From JAFGPL01 sp963781805 (GTDB lineage: Bacteria > Bacteroidota > Bacteroidia > Bacteroidales > UBA10428), in assembly GCA_963781805.1 (NCBI GenBank), contig CAWAHF010000004.1:1922001-1986000 (forward strand): DNA of 64,000 nucleotides, read 5' to 3'. The notes under the pieces are model-generated. The model had not been told where the DNA came from, did no database searches, and saw nothing but the letters and a program-made list of their open reading frames with translations. The position numbers and the translations under genes were made by a program. This document shows positions 16,966 to 25,432 of this stretch, piece by piece (position 1 is the stretch's first letter; each line of letters opens with the position of its first letter).

Positions 16966-17880
16966 TTAAAACCTGGTGTAAGGCAAAATTTTGTCAGGTA
17001 CTCTGCCAAAACCTTGAATTTTTAATTCCTTTGGATAAATATTCAATATTGCAAATGAATTGGTATCAGATGTTTCCAGCATAGCAGCTTGGGTAAAGTA
17101 GTAAATATTATTATTATAAACATAATCGCCCCTATGCACATGACCATTGAAATATGCTACCACGTTGGGATATTGTTCCAATATGGCTGCTATTTCATTG
17201 CTATTCCATAAATTCCCCCAGTCACCATTTTGATAAAGAGGAAAATGACAGAATAAAATCACGTTCTGACCTGAGTCAGCAGCATCTTCAATTTCTGAGC
17301 GTATCCATGCCTGTTGGGTCAGGCCAATCCCGCTAACCAATGTAGTGTCGTTAATTAACTCCTGCCAGGTATTGTCTCCCTCCTCTGCAAGTTCAGGATG
17401 TGTATACCTCGAGTAAGCAGCAAGTTCAGTCCCGTCAAGAACAAGAAAACGCCAATTCCAATAACTGAATGCATAATAATATCCGGGCATACCATATCTT
17501 GCGACAATAGAAGATTTCAGTTCATCAGAAATCTCTGAAAAATCGTGATTGCCCAATAAGTTATAAAAGGGCATTTTCAGCTTTTCATATCGTTTGCTGA
17601 TAGAATCATAACTTTCATAATTTTGATTAATTATATCGCCAAGACTTATTACCAAATCAACCTTATTGTTATTAAAAGTATCTATTGCCTGCGGTAACTT
17701 CCATAGCGTCTCACGAAAATACATATTGTCCAACGGATCACAATCGCAATACTGTGGATCAGCTATCAAACCAATTCTTAGAACCGGTTCATTATTGCAG
17801 CCTACCGGTATATTTTCACCTGTCTGGGCAAATGCAGAAACTCCAAAACAAAAGATAATACTTAGTAAAATATGATTCAT
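16966..17880 (-). CDS. Secreted calcineurin-like metallophosphoesterase, ADP-ribose/CDP-alcohol diphosphatase-like
   Basis: A 304-residue protein with a signal peptide (cleavage near FAQT, residues 17-20). Metallophosphoesterase motifs appear in order: GLIADPQYCDCD, SLGDIINQ, LLGNHDFS, CHFPLYQ and GHVHRGDY. The first motif has Asp-Pro-Gln in place of the usual DxH, which is a hallmark of the Mn-dependent ADP-ribose/CDP-alcohol diphosphatase (ADPRM) group. It would hydrolyse a nucleotide-linked phosphodiester in the periplasm. It precedes the truncated type IX cargo gene by about 75 bp. The family call is firm; the substrate is inferred from the motif variant. Confidence 0.85.
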   Translation of the reverse strand: MNHILLSIIFCFGVSAFAQTGENIPVGCNNEPVLRIGLIADPQYCDCDPLDNMYFRETLWKLPQAIDTFNNNKVDLVISLGDIINQNYESYDSISKRYEKLKMPFYNLLGNHDFSEISDELKSSIVARYGMPGYYYAFSYWNWRFLVLDGTELAAYSRYTHPELAEEGDNTWQELINDTTLVSGIGLTQQAWIRSEIEDAADSGQNVILFCHFPLYQNGDWGNLWNSNEIAAILEQYPNVVAYFNGHVHRGDYVYNNNIYYFTQAAMLETSDTNSFAILNIYPKELKIQGFGRVPDKILPYTRF

Positions 17881-18067
17881 TATTTCTAGTGCATTCTATG
17901 CCACAAAAATACAAATTTTGATCAGGTAATTTACAGTATCTCAATTTAATTCTAATATCAATATTTACTTAAATGTACTGTTAGAAAGTTGTTCAAAATA
18001 AATCTTCCAATTCTTTAAACATTCTAATTAATTGTTTCAAATTTGAAAATACCAATTTATCATTACT

Positions 18068-18952
18068 ATGATGAATATTCCTGTAATTGCAGTTGAAGGC
18101 ACATCATTAGCAGAAGCCTATGAACGTGCTTTGATAAACCTATATGAAAAGGGTACACGGTTTAAGACACAATATGATAAACCCGGAGATCCTGAAAGCA
18201 TTGATTGTACGATGAATATAACCATTAACGAACCGGAAACCGATCCATTAATTCATATGGCATTTCCGGGTGGAATCGAGGATTTAAAGGAATATGTGCT
18301 TGAATTAAAGGGCATTAAAGATCACTGGGTGAAAAATATAAATGATCCTGAAGATACCAGGTGGGAATACACGTATCACGGCAGATTGGAGAAATATGGG
18401 GTCTGGCAGGAATTAATAAACGGATTACCCACTGAAACCGGACACTTTAAAATAAACCAGATTGAAAGCGTTATCAATAAACTATCTGAACAGCCATTTA
18501 CGAGACAAGCCCAAATGATTACCTGGATGCCGAATCTGGACACAGATTGTTACGATCCGCCCTGCCTGCAGTCATTATGGTACAGGATTCTTGAGGATAA
18601 TGACGGAATTTATTGGCTCAACTGTAATGTCAGGTTCAGAAGCAATGATGCATGGGGTGCAAGTTTTATGAATATGTTTGGTTTTATACAATTCAACAAA
18701 GAAATTATTGTTGCAGGAATTGCCGGCAAAACCGGGAAAACCGTGAAACTGGCACGAATGAACTGGCATGCAGATTCCTATCATATTTACGGAAAAGACA
18801 TTAAATCAGCCAAGGAAATGTTGTTTGACCGGCTTTTAGAATCAGGAATTGAATATCGCACCTATAATTTCAACGACGAATTTATCAGGCAAATGTATGA
18901 TAATGCAGAGCAAGGAATTATGGAAAAAATCAGGGAGCATGACTCTAGATAA
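18068..18952 (+). CDS. Thymidylate synthase-fold protein, non-canonical
   Basis: A 294-residue protein with the order of thymidylate synthase motifs. There is a catalytic-loop equivalent DPPCLQSLWYRI (Cys166), then NVRFRSNDAWGASFMNMFGF, matching the RSxD...PFN nucleotide region, and WHADSYHIYGKD, matching the DxHIY region near the C-terminus. The usual PPCH is PPCL here, and the N-terminal part differs from bacterial ThyA. Possible roles are pyrimidine C5 methylation or hydroxymethylation with a folate, but function is not established. It is a single gene with no phage genes nearby. A 620-bp gene-poor stretch follows. Confidence 0.75.
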   Translation: MMNIPVIAVEGTSLAEAYERALINLYEKGTRFKTQYDKPGDPESIDCTMNITINEPETDPLIHMAFPGGIEDLKEYVLELKGIKDHWVKNINDPEDTRWEYTYHGRLEKYGVWQELINGLPTETGHFKINQIESVINKLSEQPFTRQAQMITWMPNLDTDCYDPPCLQSLWYRILEDNDGIYWLNCNVRFRSNDAWGASFMNMFGFIQFNKEIIVAGIAGKTGKTVKLARMNWHADSYHIYGKDIKSAKEMLFDRLLESGIEYRTYNFNDEFIRQMYDNAEQGIMEKIREHDSR

Positions 18953-19453
18953 ATTATAACCCTAAGTGATTAACCTCTGAAAAACATATATTCATAAATC
19001 CCATAACCCTCCGGTTTATTTCCATTAATCTCCGGTTTTACCCTGGCATACAAGCCAAAATAAACTGGTCAGGATATCGTTTTCATTATCAACCAGCTAA
19101 AAATCAAAGAAACCTCCTCCAATAAGTCTTTATTGTCTAATATCCTTACTGAATCTATTCTTACATTCAATTCCAATAAGGATTGATTCAGCGAAATTTT
19201 CAGTGAAGATGAATATCCGGATTTAAATGAAGAATCAAATCCTGTATCTTCTATAAGCGAAACAGGCAGTCTCAATTAAGATTAATCAAAAATGAAGAGT
19301 CTGACCGTTGAAGTATTAAATGGATTAGAATAGATTTTTAAGTCCATATCATTCATTATTAGGAATTTTTAACAATCGTATTAAGATTCTTTAACAGAGT
19401 CCTCTGAATCCTTTGGTGCGTAAGTTCTAACTTTACATCCAGAAAGTATATCT
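18953..19453. other. Gene-poor stretch with a possible decayed frame
   Basis: No intact gene is supported here. On the + strand, 19064-19279 reads as 72 codons with one internal TGA at 19184 and protein-like composition before and after (QLKIKETSSNKSLLSNIL, then FSEDEYPDLNEESNPVSS). On the - strand, 19069-19275 is open but only with a TTG start. Neither matches a family I know. It may be the remnant of a lost gene. The rest is AT-rich and would hold the degP control region. Confidence 0.35.
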
Positions 19454-19528
19454 ATGGAAAAAAAGAGCATTTATAAGGTTTTCAGAAGAAAAACCAATGA
19501 ACATAAAAAATTAGCACTTGTTTTTTGA
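19454..19528 (+). CDS. Possible 24-residue peptide upstream of degP
   Basis: ATG at 19454 opens a frame rich in Lys and Arg that begins MEKKSIYKVF and ends LALVF before TGA at 19526-19528. It lies 45 bp upstream of the degP start on the same strand. It could be a leader peptide or chance. No clear ribosome-binding site precedes it. Confidence 0.25.
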   Translation: MEKKSIYKVFRRKTNEHKKLALVF

Positions 19529-19573
19529 AAAAAACGATATTACAAGAATAAATTATAATTGGAGGATTAACAA

Positions 19574-21082
19574 ATGAAAAGATTTATCAAATTTTTTATG
19601 GCTTCTGTACTCGGAAGTGCATTAACGATAGGCGTATTTATGTTAACCGGAATCGATAAGACCAATGGAACATCCTATCAAAAGACAATTCCTGCACCTC
19701 TGAAGTATGCAGTTTACACCGTTAATGAAAACGGTCAGGCAGTTCCGCTAGACTTTACCGGAGTATCAAGTAAAGTCATGAATACAGTGGTGCACATAAA
19801 AACTACCACAAAGGTATCTGAACAAGGCCAGGGTGTGTTCGGTAATCCTGATCCATTCGGAGATGATTTCTTCAGACACTTTTTTGGGGAACCTCCTTCC
19901 AGGAGCCGTCCAAAACAAAAGGAACAACCTTTTACAGAAATGGGAGCTGCCTCGGGAGTTATTATTGATCCGAACGGCTATATCGTAACCAACAATCATG
20001 TGGTTAATGGCGCTGATGATATTGAAGTATCATTATACGATAATGAAGTATACAAAGCTAAGGTTGTTGGAACCGATCCTTCCACTGACCTGGCGCTAAT
20101 CCAGATCAAAAAAGATAATCTTCAGGCATTACCGTTTGCCAATTCGGATAATGTTGAAGTAGGCGAATGGGTACTTGCTGTTGGAAATCCGTTTAATCTT
20201 AATTCTACGGTAACTGCCGGAATAGTGAGTGCAAAAGGCAGAAATATTAATATCATAAATGATAAATCTGCTATTGAAGCATTTATTCAAACAGATGCAG
20301 CCATTAATCCTGGCAACAGTGGGGGAGCCCTTGTTAATCTTAACGGAGAACTTGTTGGCATAAATACCGCAATTGCAAGTCCCACCGGTTCATATTCGGG
20401 TTATGGTTTTGCAATTCCATCTAATATCGTTAAAAAAGTAGTTAACGATATTATGAAATATGGGATGGTACAACGGGCATACCTTGGTGTTCTTATCCGC
20501 AATGTCGACGGAGATTTTGCAAAACAAAAGAAACTGGATGTCAACGAAGGTGCTTATGTAGATTCTCTAATGGATAAAAGTTCGGCTGCTGAAGCAGGTA
20601 TTAAGATTGGTGATGTTATCGTAGGAGTTGATAATACCAAAATTACAAAATCAAGTGATCTTCTTGAACAGATTGGTAGTCATCATCCGGGTGATAAGAT
20701 AAATGTAACTGTTAACAGAAATGGAAAAGAGCTGAATTATGAAGTAGTACTGGCAAACCAGAAGGGAACTAAAAAGGTTGAAGCTAAGGAAAGCCAGGAT
20801 ATACTTGAACAGCTTGGAGCTTCTTTTGCTACAGTCGATAAAGCTACAGCTAAAAAACTTGGCATTGATGGTGGTGTAGAAGTTACAAAACTTTATGGTG
20901 GTGTACTGCAAAGTCAGACTTCGATTGATAAAGGATTTATTATAACCCATGTCAATAATAAGAAAATTACTTCGGTAGAAGATTTGCAAAAAGCACTTAA
21001 AGATTATAAAGGCGGGGTTATTCTTGGGGGAATTTACGAAAATTATCCGGGCGAAGTTTACTACGCATTTGGACTGAATTAA
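19574..21082 (+). CDS. degP: Periplasmic serine protease/chaperone, DegP/HtrA family
   Basis: A 502-residue Do-type protease that degrades or refolds misfolded envelope proteins. It has an N-terminal signal or anchor segment (about residues 5-25), then a trypsin-like domain with the triad His142 (NNHVVNGADD), Asp172 (STDLALIQI) and Ser249 (NPGNSGGALV). Two PDZ domains follow: the first at about 295-385 with RAYLGVLIRNVDGD, the second at about 405-500. A good Shine-Dalgarno GGAGGA stands at 19561-19566, unusual in this window and in keeping with high expression. It ends before a strong terminator hairpin. Full length and clearly functional. Confidence 0.95.
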   Translation: MKRFIKFFMASVLGSALTIGVFMLTGIDKTNGTSYQKTIPAPLKYAVYTVNENGQAVPLDFTGVSSKVMNTVVHIKTTTKVSEQGQGVFGNPDPFGDDFFRHFFGEPPSRSRPKQKEQPFTEMGAASGVIIDPNGYIVTNNHVVNGADDIEVSLYDNEVYKAKVVGTDPSTDLALIQIKKDNLQALPFANSDNVEVGEWVLAVGNPFNLNSTVTAGIVSAKGRNINIINDKSAIEAFIQTDAAINPGNSGGALVNLNGELVGINTAIASPTGSYSGYGFAIPSNIVKKVVNDIMKYGMVQRAYLGVLIRNVDGDFAKQKKLDVNEGAYVDSLMDKSSAAEAGIKIGDVIVGVDNTKITKSSDLLEQIGSHHPGDKINVTVNRNGKELNYEVVLANQKGTKKVEAKESQDILEQLGASFATVDKATAKKLGIDGGVEVTKLYGGVLQSQTSIDKGFIITHVNNKKITSVEDLQKALKDYKGGVILGGIYENYPGEVYYAFGLN

Positions 21083-21132
21083 GAAATTTCTTTAAAGAAT
21101 AGGTTTTTTTCATGTTCTTTTCATAATCATCA

Positions 21133-21160
21133 GGGGGAGGCAAAACTCCCCCTTTATTTA
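21133..21160 (+). terminator. Rho-independent terminator after degP
   Basis: GGGGGAG (21133-21139) pairs with CTCCCCC (21146-21152) around GCAAAA and is followed by TTTATTTATTT. It lies about 50 bp after the degP stop. Confidence 0.8.
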
Positions 21161-21351
21161 TTTCAAAGTTTAAAAATATATTATTAAATTTGAGAGCCGA
21201 TAACATATAAATGACTGAAATTTAAAAAATTATTAAATCATTAGGAAGCAATTTTTATGCAAATTATTAAATATGTAAATAATTAAATATTTTTATCTTT
21301 TCATTCATAACAAATTCACCAATCTATCGTTATATTTTAAAAAAGTTAAGT

Positions 21352-22398
21352 ATGCTACCCAAGCCCATTCGTATAAAAGGTTTAGGATTAATTGCGCTTA
21401 TAATTCCGTTCCTTTCTTCCCTAATTTCCTGCACCCATGACCCTGTTTTTACCGATACCATTGATACGGTTTGTTTTGAAAAGCAAATTCTTCCTGTCTT
21501 GCAAAATTCCTGCGGAATATCCGGATGCCATGATGGGTACGGTTCTGCCGAAGGATTTTCTGCTGCAAATTATGAAGCCGTGCTTAGATATGTTACACCC
21601 GGCAATGTACATTCAAGTAAGTTATACAAAGTAATTACGAATATCTGGGGTGAAACCATGATGCCCCCGGACAGACCTTTAACCCTGGAACAACGTACCG
21701 CTATTCACTTGTGGATAGCACAGGGGGCTTTGAATACCAGCTGCAATGATACGCCACCAGATACAAGCGGTAATGGAAATAATGGTGGGGGTATTATACC
21801 CAGCGACAGCATTTGTTTTGTTCAGGATGTGTTGCCAATATTTAATTCAGGTTGTGCAACCACCAATTGTCACGATGCTCTTTCTCACCAGGAAGGTTAT
21901 AATCTCACCAGTTATGCCACTATAACAAGCCGTAGCGGTTCAATAGTACCTTTTAATCCAGACGGAAGCAAACTTTATCGGGTAATTACAACCAGTGGTG
22001 GGGAAGACCGAATGCCACCACCTCCATCATCACCTCTTCCTTCCGCGCAGATTGAAACTTTGCAAAAATGGATAGCGCAAGGGGCATTTAACAGCGATTG
22101 TCCGCCTGCCGTATGCGATACCATAGGTACCATAGAATTTTCTCAGCAAGTCTGGCCTATTATCCAATTAAATTGCGTAGGTTGCCACAATTCATCACTT
22201 GCCAGCGGAAATGTTAACCTCGACGGATACACTCATGTTAAAACATATGCCGATTTGAAAAGATCAGGAATTTCTGTGTTGATAGGTTCCATCAGACATT
22301 TAAACGGGTTTTTTCCAATGCCTCAGAATGGAAAACTCGAGGAATGTGATATCAGGCAAATTGAAATCTGGATAGAACAGGGAGAACAAAATAATTGA
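21352..22398 (+). CDS. Three-domain c-type cytochrome-like lipoprotein with CX4CH and CXXCH motifs
   Basis: A 348-residue lipoprotein (lipobox SLISC near residue 27) with three similar domains of about 100 residues. The first two have six-residue heme-type motifs CGISGCH (Cys54, Cys59, His60) and CATTNCH (Cys168, Cys173, His174). The third has a standard CVGCH (Cys275, Cys278, His279). Each domain later supplies a Met-Pro pair (MMPP, RMPP, PMPQ) that could be the distal heme ligand. It resembles planctomycete-type cytochrome C domains. It heads an operon with a second cytochrome lipoprotein, DUF5777, YceI and OB-fold proteins. Probably an extracytoplasmic electron-transfer or heme-binding protein. 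Confidence 0.8.
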   Translation: MLPKPIRIKGLGLIALIIPFLSSLISCTHDPVFTDTIDTVCFEKQILPVLQNSCGISGCHDGYGSAEGFSAANYEAVLRYVTPGNVHSSKLYKVITNIWGETMMPPDRPLTLEQRTAIHLWIAQGALNTSCNDTPPDTSGNGNNGGGIIPSDSICFVQDVLPIFNSGCATTNCHDALSHQEGYNLTSYATITSRSGSIVPFNPDGSKLYRVITTSGGEDRMPPPPSSPLPSAQIETLQKWIAQGAFNSDCPPAVCDTIGTIEFSQQVWPIIQLNCVGCHNSSLASGNVNLDGYTHVKTYADLKRSGISVLIGSIRHLNGFFPMPQNGKLEECDIRQIEIWIEQGEQNN

Positions 22399-22458
22399 GC
22401 TATGCATACTAATCAAAACCCTAACAAGGACTCTTCGTTCAAAAATTTTTCTTCCATT

Positions 22459-22839
22459 ATGAAAGCTTTTAAATGGGGACTTTGTTTACTTATACTCATC
22501 TTGATAAGTTGGTCATGCTATTATGATAGTGAAGAATATCTTTATCCCAAACTGAATAATACCTGTGATACAACCAACGTTACCTATTCTGCTTCAGTAA
22601 AACCAATCCTTCAACAATACTGCTACACGTGTCATAGCAATAAAAATTCAGTTTTAGGTGGAAGCATTAAACTCGAAGATTATTCTGATGTTAAAATTAA
22701 GGTAGATGATGGGCGTCTTTACGGTAGTATTGCCCAGTTACCCGGATATGTTGCGATGCCTCAAGGTGGGTCTAAACTTGATGATTGCAGCTTATTGATG
22801 ATTAAAACCTGGATTGATTCCGGTGCACCTAATAATTAA
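22459..22839 (+). CDS. Single-domain c-type cytochrome lipoprotein
   Basis: A 126-residue protein when started at ATG 22459 (MKAFKWGLCLL), which gives a clean type II signal peptide ending SWSC. A longer frame from ATG 22402 would add 19 polar residues before the signal peptide and is less likely. One heme-binding motif CYTCH (Cys55, Cys58, His59) and a later VAMPQGG Met-Pro pair match the third domain of the preceding protein. The lipoprotein would be attached to a membrane facing the periplasm. It is probably co-transcribed with the three-domain protein upstream and the DUF5777 gene 12 bp downstream. Confidence 0.82.
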   Translation: MKAFKWGLCLLILILISWSCYYDSEEYLYPKLNNTCDTTNVTYSASVKPILQQYCYTCHSNKNSVLGGSIKLEDYSDVKIKVDDGRLYGSIAQLPGYVAMPQGGSKLDDCSLLMIKTWIDSGAPNN

Positions 22840-22851
22840 TATGATAAATTA

Positions 22852-23733
22852 ATGAAAACCAAGACGTATTTACTTTTCCTGATAATATTGGCTATAAGTT
22901 TGCCGGTTCTGGGACAAAATATTGATGATCTTCTTGAACAAGCTACCGGAAACAACACAGAATATACAACAGCAACATTTAAGTCAACCCGGATTGTAAG
23001 CGGACATTCTATCGAACGTATGCCCAAGGGACAACTTGATTTCAGAATATCCCACCGTTTCGGACAATTAAATACGGGTGCATATAACCTTTGGGGATTA
23101 GATCAGGCAAATATTCATTTCAGCCTTGAACTTGGGCTGACAGACTGGGTAATGGTTGGATTGGGACGAGGCACTTATGAAAAAACATACGATGGGTTTG
23201 TAAAATTTTCGTTGCTCAGACAATCAAAAGGGGAACGAAATATGCCGGTTTCAGTATCATACCTTTCAAGTGTGGCATTGAATACACTTAAGTGGCAGGG
23301 AGAAGGTAAACTCAATTTTTGGGACAGGCTCAGTTATGTCCACCAGCTCCTTATTGGACGCAAATTAAACGAAAAGATATCTGTTGAAATCAATCCTACA
23401 TTTGTACACAGGAATATTGTCGCTACAGAACTGGATCCAAATGATCTGTGGGCTGCTGGATTTGGAGCCAGAATTAAATTGTCAAAACGTGTTTCATTCA
23501 ATGTAGAATATTACTATGTTGTTCCTCCACTTCACGATTATAGAAGTCTTAAAACATACAATCCCTTATCGGTTGGATTTGACATTGAAACAGGAGGACA
23601 TGTATTTCAGCTCCACCTGACCAATTCGCTTGCGATGATTGAAAAAGGATTTATAGGTGAAACTACCGGTAACTGGCTCGACAGGGGTATTCATTTAGGT
23701 TTTAATATTTCCAGGGTCTTTCATATTTATTGA
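22852..23733 (+). CDS. DUF5777 family beta-barrel protein
   Basis: A 293-residue protein with a signal peptide ending VLGQN (about residue 22). The rest is rich in alternating amphipathic strands and aromatic residues (GQLDFRISHRFGQLNTG, FNVEYYYVVPPLHDYRS), consistent with an outer-membrane barrel. Sequence and length match the Bacteroidota DUF5777 family. It lies 12 bp after the cytochrome lipoprotein and 46 bp before the YceI gene. The fixed linkage suggests a shared envelope redox or transport task, but the function of DUF5777 is unknown. Confidence 0.82.
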   Translation: MKTKTYLLFLIILAISLPVLGQNIDDLLEQATGNNTEYTTATFKSTRIVSGHSIERMPKGQLDFRISHRFGQLNTGAYNLWGLDQANIHFSLELGLTDWVMVGLGRGTYEKTYDGFVKFSLLRQSKGERNMPVSVSYLSSVALNTLKWQGEGKLNFWDRLSYVHQLLIGRKLNEKISVEINPTFVHRNIVATELDPNDLWAAGFGARIKLSKRVSFNVEYYYVVPPLHDYRSLKTYNPLSVGFDIETGGHVFQLHLTNSLAMIEKGFIGETTGNWLDRGIHLGFNISRVFHIY

Positions 23734-23779
23734 ACAAATTGTGAATTCAATTGTAAATAATTATTATAACTAAAAAATT

Positions 23780-24325
23780 ATGAGAACACTAATCATTTTC
23801 TCAGTGTTGCTGGTTACATCTCAGTTAATTACAGCACAAAAATTTATTTGCAAGAGCGGACATATCTCGTTTTCAGCTACTACTCCGCTTGAAAATATTG
23901 AAGCAACTAATAATCAGGCCGTGAGTATTCTGAATCCTGAAGATGGAACTTTGCAATTTTCTTTGCTGGTAAAGTCCTTTGAATTTAAAGTGGCATTAAT
24001 GCAGGAACATTTTAATGAAAATTACATGGAATCGGACAAATTTCCAAAAGCCGGATTCACGGGTAAAATTACAAATATAGAAACAATTGATTTTAAGAAA
24101 AATGGCACTTATCCGGCTGAAGTATCCGGTAACATTACAATACATGGAGTCACAAAACCAATTACCACAAAAGGAACATTAACCGTTGCAGGTAAATCGA
24201 TCAATGCTAAAGCAAAATTTATCGTAATGCCAAAAGATTTTGATATTGAAATTCCATCCTTAGTGGAAGATAAAATTGCCAAAGAAGTGGAAGTAAATGT
24301 AGATGTTACCTATACTCAAAATTGA
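23780..24325 (+). CDS. YceI family periplasmic lipid-binding-like protein
   Basis: A 181-residue protein with a signal peptide ending LITAQK (residues 15-20). YceI features include ISFSATTPLENIEATN, FPKAGFTGKITNI and EVSGNITIHGVTKPITTKG. Members form an extended lipocalin-like barrel that binds isoprenoid chains such as polyprenyl quinone. Position after two cytochrome-like lipoproteins suggests a quinone-related role here, which is inference. The reading frame stops at TGA 24323-24325, just before the OB-fold gene's ATG. Confidence 0.9.
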   Translation: MRTLIIFSVLLVTSQLITAQKFICKSGHISFSATTPLENIEATNNQAVSILNPEDGTLQFSLLVKSFEFKVALMQEHFNENYMESDKFPKAGFTGKITNIETIDFKKNGTYPAEVSGNITIHGVTKPITTKGTLTVAGKSINAKAKFIVMPKDFDIEIPSLVEDKIAKEVEVNVDVTYTQN

Positions 24326-24330
24326 TAAAA

Positions 24331-24750
24331 ATGAAAAGAAAGGGTTTATTCGTTGTTGCTGTCATAGTTTTGATTTTACTCGGGGCTGTAGTTGTCTATT
24401 TCTGGACATTTAGAAAATCTGACACAAGTGTAAGTTCAAAAAAAGCAGACTATGAGATGGATGCCATTGCACTTCTTCAAAGTTTTGAGAAGGATGAGAA
24501 TATGGCAAATGAAAAATACCTGGGTAAAGTAATTGTAGTTCAGGGAGACGTTAACGATATTTCTGAAGACAGTCTGACTGTGACTATACACCTTAATGCC
24601 AATAACGATTTATCAGGAATAATTTGCAGCTTCAACAAATCCGTTCTCGAACCTCAAAAAGTAATAAAAGGTGATAATATAAAGGTTAAAGGAATCTGTA
24701 CCGGTTATCTTTTAGATGTTGTATTGAATAAATGCTCATTGATTGAATAA
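24331..24750 (+). CDS. Membrane-anchored OB-fold (tRNA_anti-like) protein
   Basis: A 139-residue protein started at ATG 24331, with one N-terminal transmembrane helix (about residues 5-27, VVAVIVLILLGAVVVYFW) and a C-terminal OB-fold of the tRNA_anti-like type. Landmarks are YLGKVIVVQGDVNDI, ICSFNKSVLEPQKVIKGD and VKGICTGYLLDVVLNKC. Such proteins are frequent in Bacteroidota, with unknown ligand. It is the last gene of the cytochrome-DUF5777-YceI operon. A TTG nine bases earlier is possible but less likely as a start. Confidence 0.78.
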   Translation: MKRKGLFVVAVIVLILLGAVVVYFWTFRKSDTSVSSKKADYEMDAIALLQSFEKDENMANEKYLGKVIVVQGDVNDISEDSLTVTIHLNANNDLSGIICSFNKSVLEPQKVIKGDNIKVKGICTGYLLDVVLNKCSLIE

Positions 24751-24805
24751 CGTATTATTATAAGTTCTCAATCCATCCTCTTATTTTTTATGCCACTGTA
24801 ATTCC

Positions 24806-25140
24806 CTAAGGAAAAACATCTTTTAAAAAGTCCTTATCAATTTTTTTATCACCGTATTTTTTCTTTGATACCATTTGAGCATTATCTCCATCAAAGTGGA
24901 CATATGCAATTCTTACTTTCAGTTCTTCAGGCTGATGTCCAAATTTACTTCCCTGCAAAATAGGTATACCCCAATAATCCAGCTTTTATGTGTGCAGGTT
25001 AGCTTCTTACCCGTAAATAGTCTTTCTGAAGTACATTTATACAAATTGATTCCACTGCTTCTGCAAGCTGGAAACTGGAGATTGCCCCAAGACGATTTAA
25101 AGATTTTCTTTCCTGATTGATTAAAAGCGATTGTGTCTTT
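24806..25140 (-). pseudogene. PLP-dependent aminotransferase, degraded C-terminal fragment
   Basis: The minus strand encodes a recognisable aminotransferase class I/II C-terminus, GIPILQGSKFGHQPEELK then VRIAYVHFDGDNAQMVS and KKIDKDFLKDVFP, ending at TAG 24806-24808. Upstream segments RLGAISSFQLAEAVESICI and LQKDYLRVR lie in other frames and are broken by stops. The N-terminal and central parts of the usual enzyme, including the PLP lysine region, are missing. Rest of the 24751-25432 gap is AT-rich and probably holds the promoter of the symporter gene. Confidence 0.65.
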
Positions 25141-25432
25141 CATTTATTGAAAACGTAGATTAAGGAGAAAGCCCTCGCACATTTAAATTTAGGTTTATTT
25201 GATTTTGATTGTTCTTTTTGTAAACATTTGCTTAATTTAATGTGTAATTACTTCTCTTCGGAATATTCATAAAAACCATTGCAAAACAATAACTTATAAT
25301 TTGGATAATTTTTATAACTAAAAAAAAATCAAAAATAAATAAGTGTGGTTTCTACTCTTATTAAATTATATTGAATTTATTTATATCTTGCATGGATTTT
25401 TTCGAATAAACAGAAACTAAACCTTAAATAAC

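Noticed and set aside
19069..19275. 68-codon minus-strand frame
   Set aside because: It would need a TTG start, has no ribosome-binding site or known domain, and the opposite strand has a comparably protein-like frame.
24875..25120. 81-codon + strand frame
   Set aside because: It is antisense to the aminotransferase remnant, whose minus-strand sequence matches a known family.
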